A stretch of 64,000 nucleotides of DNA from the NCBI GenBank assembly GCA_002067795.1, contig MVQI01000082.1, positions 1 through 64,000 on the forward strand, in the 5' to 3' direction. The stretch comes from Methanosaeta sp. PtaB.Bin039 (GTDB lineage: Archaea > Halobacteriota > Methanosarcinia > Methanotrichales > Methanotrichaceae). Shown here in pieces: positions 61,145-64,000 of this stretch. The notes under the pieces are model-generated. The model made no database searches, was not told the origin of the DNA, and saw only the letters and a list, made by a program, of their open reading frames with translations. Every line of letters starts with the position of its first letter. Position 1 is the stretch's first letter. The translations under genes and the position numbers were made by a program.

Positions 61145-62424
61145 GCTCTAAGCCTCCTTACGTTGTCGATTATCCGCTGCAAGATCGCCTCGTCGCTTGG
61201 GAACTCCGAGTCCACCAGCTTACGCAAGCGCAGGCACATGCCGTCCATGCGATAGGCAGTCCCTTCAGCCTCCACCCCGGCGATGGCGCTGGGGATGACC
61301 ACGTCGGCCAGAAGGGTGGTGGGATTCTCGAAGGGATCTATCTGTATGACTGGGACCTCTGCTAGGGCCTCCACCGTGCTGCGTGGGAAGTTTGAGGCCG
61401 GATCGGCCGCGATCACCAGGGCGGCATCGGCCTCTTTGCGGTTCAGGAGGTCGCATATGGTTGTCTCTCCCGGATTGAAGTACGGCGCTCCCCTGGAATA
61501 GTCCACTGACATCGGATAGCCGGAAGCGCATGCCATCACCTGCCCTATTCCGGCCACGTTATAGTGGCCTCTCATGGCCATCACCACGAACTTGGTGAAA
61601 GCGTTCAGCTCTGCCACCAGGGAAAGCGCGTTGTCCACATTCTTGTAACGTCCACGGCTGTGGGTCATGCCAAGGCCGAAGAAGATAACGCCAAACCTGG
61701 CATTCTTCATGATCTCCACCGTCTCGACGAGCTGGGTCTTGGGCAGGCCTGCCACCGTCTCCGGCACCACGTCCGCCTTGCCGCCCAGTATCATCCGCAT
61801 GGCGGATATCACCTCGTAATCGGTGCCCGGAATCAGCCGGAGGAACTTGTCGGCGTTCTTGGCGGAGCGGGTCTCCCTCACGTCCACAACCATCACCTTT
61901 CGGCCGGAGCGCCCTTCTGGGGTGAACCGGCCGCAGGCATTGGATGAGTAGCGCAGGGCGTGGCGGGGGTGGGCCTCGGCAGGATTGCATCCCCAGAATA
62001 TTATCAGGTCTGCCCGGTTCTTCACCTGGCCAAGAGTGGCCCCTGCCAGGCCTTTCTCCTCGATTCCCAGGATAGAGGGGCCGTGGCAGACGGTGGCTGT
62101 GGTGTCCATCACCCCGCCCACCTCCTCGGCCAGAAGAATGCCTTTCCTGTCAGCCTCGCAGGATGTTGAGGCCCAGCCGTAAAGCACAGGGCGCTTGGCC
62201 TCCAGCAGGATCTGAGCTGCCCTCGCGCAAGCCTGATCGTAGGTGGCCTCTCTCAGCACCCCATCTTCCCGGATCATCGGGGTCTTGATGCGGTCGTGTC
62301 CCATTATCTTGGAGGCCCCGAGCCGACAGGCTCCACGCACCTTCTGAACCCGTCCGTCAGCCACCTCTACTCTGAGATCGTCGCAAAGGCAGCCGCAAAA
62401 TGTGCACAGTACGTCTTCGGTCAT
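61141..62424 (-). CDS. fwdB: Formylmethanofuran dehydrogenase subunit B
   Basis: Molybdopterin/tungstopterin catalytic subunit that interconverts CO2 and formate. The 427-aa protein has an N-terminal 4Fe-4S site (Cys7, Cys10, Cys14 in CTFCGCLC, and Cys33). The metal-ligand cysteine is Cys113 in TATVCHGPSILG (a Cys codon, not selenocysteine TGA). IIFWGCNPAEAHPRH, HSRGRYKNVDNAL, the AMRGHYNVAGIGQV segment and LVIAADPASNFP bind the pterin cofactor. A start ATG at 62424 gives the family N terminus. Confidence 0.96.
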   Translation of the reverse strand: MTEDVLCTFCGCLCDDLRVEVADGRVQKVRGACRLGASKIMGHDRIKTPMIREDGVLREATYDQACARAAQILLEAKRPVLYGWASTSCEADRKGILLAEEVGGVMDTTATVCHGPSILGIEEKGLAGATLGQVKNRADLIIFWGCNPAEAHPRHALRYSSNACGRFTPEGRSGRKVMVVDVRETRSAKNADKFLRLIPGTDYEVISAMRMILGGKADVVPETVAGLPKTQLVETVEIMKNARFGVIFFGLGMTHSRGRYKNVDNALSLVAELNAFTKFVVMAMRGHYNVAGIGQVMACASGYPMSVDYSRGAPYFNPGETTICDLLNRKEADAALVIAADPASNFPRSTVEALAEVPVIQIDPFENPTTLLADVVIPSAIAGVEAEGTAYRMDGMCLRLRKLVDSEFPSDEAILQRIIDNVRRLRA

Positions 62425-62428
62425 GCTC

Positions 62429-62806
62429 TCAGATCCTCTGCAGCGCAGCGAAGAGCTCCCGAATATTCTTCACCGGCTCCTTGGTTGGGGTGACCTCGAC
62501 CTCCACGCCTTTATAGTTGGGCATGCCGCAGCCGTATGTGTCAGGACCAACCAGGGAGTTTGCCCAGGGGCCCATGGGTATGAATACCATGCCACTGGGC
62601 AGACCCTTGTCGGCCCGTATGCGAAGCACTTCCCGGCCAAATGGGCTGGCTATCAGGACGTTGCCTCCTCCGGAGAGGCCCATGACACTTAGGTCGTCCT
62701 CGCTCAGCGCACAGGTGGAGGTCTCCTCACCAAATGCAAGCCCCATCTTTGCCTCAGTTGACGCCCCCTGGTTCAGGGTTCTACCGGATATCATGATCGC
62801 CCTCAA
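62429..62806 (-). CDS. fwdD: Formylmethanofuran dehydrogenase subunit D
   Basis: Small subunit that caps the molybdopterin dinucleotide, equivalent to the C-terminal domain of formate dehydrogenase. The 125-aa protein begins MRAIMISGRTLNQGAS, contains LSEDDLSVMGLSGGGNVLIASPFGREVLRI and ends with GMVFIPMGPWANSLVGPDTYGCGMPNYKGVEVEVTPTKEPV, all typical. TTG 62806 with GGTGGTG upstream gives the family length; ATG 62794 is alternative. First gene of fwdDBAC-purP; subunits E, F and G are not here. Confidence 0.94.
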   Translation of the reverse strand: MRAIMISGRTLNQGASTEAKMGLAFGEETSTCALSEDDLSVMGLSGGGNVLIASPFGREVLRIRADKGLPSGMVFIPMGPWANSLVGPDTYGCGMPNYKGVEVEVTPTKEPVKNIRELFAALQRI

Positions 62807-63007
62807 ATTGCACCACCAACCGTATTGCTGCCCAAATCAGTCCAACTGGCCCTTCGCAATTTCCCGGCTAAAAAGTGAGCGGTCACCTCGCGGCCAGACT
62901 GTAGCCGACTGAGATGCCCCTCCATCGAATGCCGCTTCCGACATCCCACAGTTTCTTTTCTATGCGGATTCCTGCCGCAGGATGCGGTATCGGCACCGGG
63001 CCATCAG

Positions 63008-63016
63008 TTTATATAT
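63008..63016 (+). promoter_or_regulatory. TATA box of leuD
   Basis: TTTATATAT at 63008-63016 is about 27 bp before the expected transcription start (about 63038). The GGTTGGAG ribosome site begins at 63044. Confidence 0.55.
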
Positions 63017-63060
63017 CTCTTTGTTATTCCTAAATACTCCACCGGTTGGAGTTGGGTATA

Positions 63061-63546
63061 TTGGCAAGAGCTTGGAAGTTCGGGGACGATATCGACACTG
63101 ACGTCATAATTCCGGGCCGCTACCTGGTCATCAATGACCCGGGGGAGCTGGCCCACCACATCTTCGAGGGCATACGCCCCGAGTTTGCTCGCGATGTTCG
63201 GCCCGGAGATCTGGTGGTTGGCGGATCCAACTTCGGCTGCGGGTCGTCACGGGAGCACGCCCCGCTCGCCATCCGGGGCGCCGGAGTAGCTGCGGTTGTG
63301 GCGAGGTCATTCGCCCGCATTTTCTTCCGAAACGCCGTCAATATAGGCCTCACGGTGCTGGTCTGCGCCGAGGTGGACCGGATATCCGATGGCGATAGCC
63401 TGGAGCTGGACCTGGGGGCTGGCATCATTCGCAATCTGACCAGTGGCGAGGCATACCAGACCACACCGCTTCCGCCATTTCTGCGGGAGATCGTGGAGGT
63501 CGGAGGCCTGGTCAACTATACCAAAAAGCAGGTGGGAACGGCATGA
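63061..63546 (+). CDS. leuD: 3-isopropylmalate dehydratase small subunit
   Basis: Swivelling subunit of isopropylmalate isomerase (leucine pathway). The 161-aa protein has [62 protein letters not shown] and [15 protein letters not shown]. The loop at residues 21-24 is YLVI; homoaconitase small subunits of methanogens have YLRT, so isopropylmalate specificity is more likely, fitting the leuB neighbour. TTG 63061 is preferred over TTG 63046 by comparison with the family. Its stop overlaps the leuB ATG. Confidence 0.92.
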   Translation: MARAWKFGDDIDTDVIIPGRYLVINDPGELAHHIFEGIRPEFARDVRPGDLVVGGSNFGCGSSREHAPLAIRGAGVAAVVARSFARIFFRNAVNIGLTVLVCAEVDRISDGDSLELDLGAGIIRNLTSGEAYQTTPLPPFLREIVEVGGLVNYTKKQVGTA

Positions 63547-64000
63547 ACTACAAGATACCGGTGATTCCTGGAGACGGCATAGGTCCAGAGATCGTGGCGG
63601 AGGGCCAGAAGGTTCTGCAGGCCGCTGCTGAAAGGCATGGATTCGGCCTGGAGTGGATACCTTTCGACCTGGGTGCGGAGCATTACCTCAGGACCGGTGA
63701 GCTGGTGAGCGAGGAGACGCTGAAGGAACTCTCAGGCTACCGGGCCATCTATCTTGGGGCCATCGGCGATCCAAGGGTCCGCCCAGGCGTCTTGGAGAAA
63801 GGCGTTCTCTTAGCCATGCGCTTCTACTTCGATCAGTACATCAACCTGCGTCCGGTCAAACTCCTTGAAGGCGTGTGGACCCCTCTGAAGGATAAGGGTC
63901 CTAAGGATATCGATTTCGTAGTGGTACGGGAGAACACCGAGGACTTCTATGTAGGTCAGGGTGGGCGGGCCAGGCGAGGCAAGAGCCATGCCCATCTCGA
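63543..64000 (+). CDS. leuB: 3-isopropylmalate dehydrogenase, partial (cut by window end)
   Basis: Oxidative decarboxylation of 3-isopropylmalate with NAD. About 152 residues are in the window: [19 protein letters not shown] at the N terminus, [39 protein letters not shown] (substrate Arg residues) and [18 protein letters not shown]. The frame is intact to base 64000, so this is a boundary truncation. ATG 63543 overlaps the leuD stop by 4 bp. Paralogues acting on homoisocitrate or tartrate share these motifs, but the leuD neighbour favours leucine synthesis. Confidence 0.9.
   Translation, partial: MNYKIPVIPGDGIGPEIVAEGQKVLQAAAERHGFGLEWIPFDLGAEHYLRTGELVSEETLKELSGYRAIYLGAIGDPRVRPGVLEKGVLLAMRFYFDQYINLRPVKLLEGVWTPLKDKGPKDIDFVVVRENTEDFYVGQGGRARRGKSHAHL

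Overview
The window looks like chromosome from a methanogenic euryarchaeon of the Methanosarcinales, most like Methanothrix (Methanosaeta). The evidence is a formylmethanofuran dehydrogenase operon, an anaerobic cobalamin (cbi) operon, archaeal information-processing genes (Orc1/Cdc6, PolD small subunit, TBP, Alba, L40e, fibrillarin-like FlpA, RaSEA, KEOPS subunits), GGGP synthase for ether lipids, MptE, PurP and an archaeal-type thymidylate synthase. The genus is inferred from overall gene content and was not tested by a search. TATA-like boxes of TTTATA/TTTATC type, several leaderless starts and many TTG starts fit an archaeon. I see no insertion sequences, prophage or CRISPR.

Layout. 0-6.5 kb: Mn-dependent pyrophosphatase, thymidylate kinase and MptE (tail-to-tail overlap), a probably abundant secreted protein with its own terminator, and a coiled-coil protein. 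6.8-16 kb: UPF0173 hydrolase, KEOPS subunit Cgi121, a DUF2150 protein, a minus-strand operon L40e - GGGP synthase - Xaa-Pro peptidase - methionine aminopeptidase, then malic enzyme, thymidylate synthase and an Hjc-like nuclease. 16.1-22.6 kb: a tightly overlapping cbiT-L-F-G-H-C-D-E operon that performs most corrin-ring methylations; its CbiH is a tandem two-domain fusion, and cbiG seems to lack a normal start codon. 22.8-29 kb: a lipoprotein, an SSSCA1-family zinc protein, UPF0147, two short direct-repeat arrays and a predicted replication origin (inverted ORB elements around AT-rich DNA) just upstream of orc1/cdc6.

29.5-45.3 kb: tRNA-Gly, thioredoxin-reductase-like protein coupled to RaSEA, a double UspA protein, two divergent DUF1646 transporter paralogues, nikR with a candidate operator followed by flpA, signal peptidase and PolD small subunit from a 40-bp divergent promoter, a pair of small secreted proteins, hisS, TBP (its promoter has twin TATA boxes inside a 9-bp inverted repeat) and an intron-containing tRNA-Thr. 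45.3-51.8 kb: a minus-strand run of five CBS-domain proteins (18 CBS modules), an Rnl3-type RNA ligase and a TIGR00300 ornithine cyclodeaminase-like protein. 51.9-64 kb: MoaB, DUF1786, Bud32, Alba, PurN, HIT protein, a long intergenic region, a minus-strand fwdDBAC - purP - PH-domain operon, and leuD - leuB (cut by the window end).

Functionally the window joins C1 metabolism (Fwd), cofactor supply (cobalamin, methanopterin, Ni control, molybdopterin), nucleotide synthesis (Tmk, ThyA, PurN, PurP) and replication/translation genes. The strongest candidates for new biology are the multi-CBS/RNA ligase operon, the ORB-flanked origin with neighbouring repeats, the apparent non-standard starts of cbiG and the UPF0147 gene, and several small regulatory dyads.
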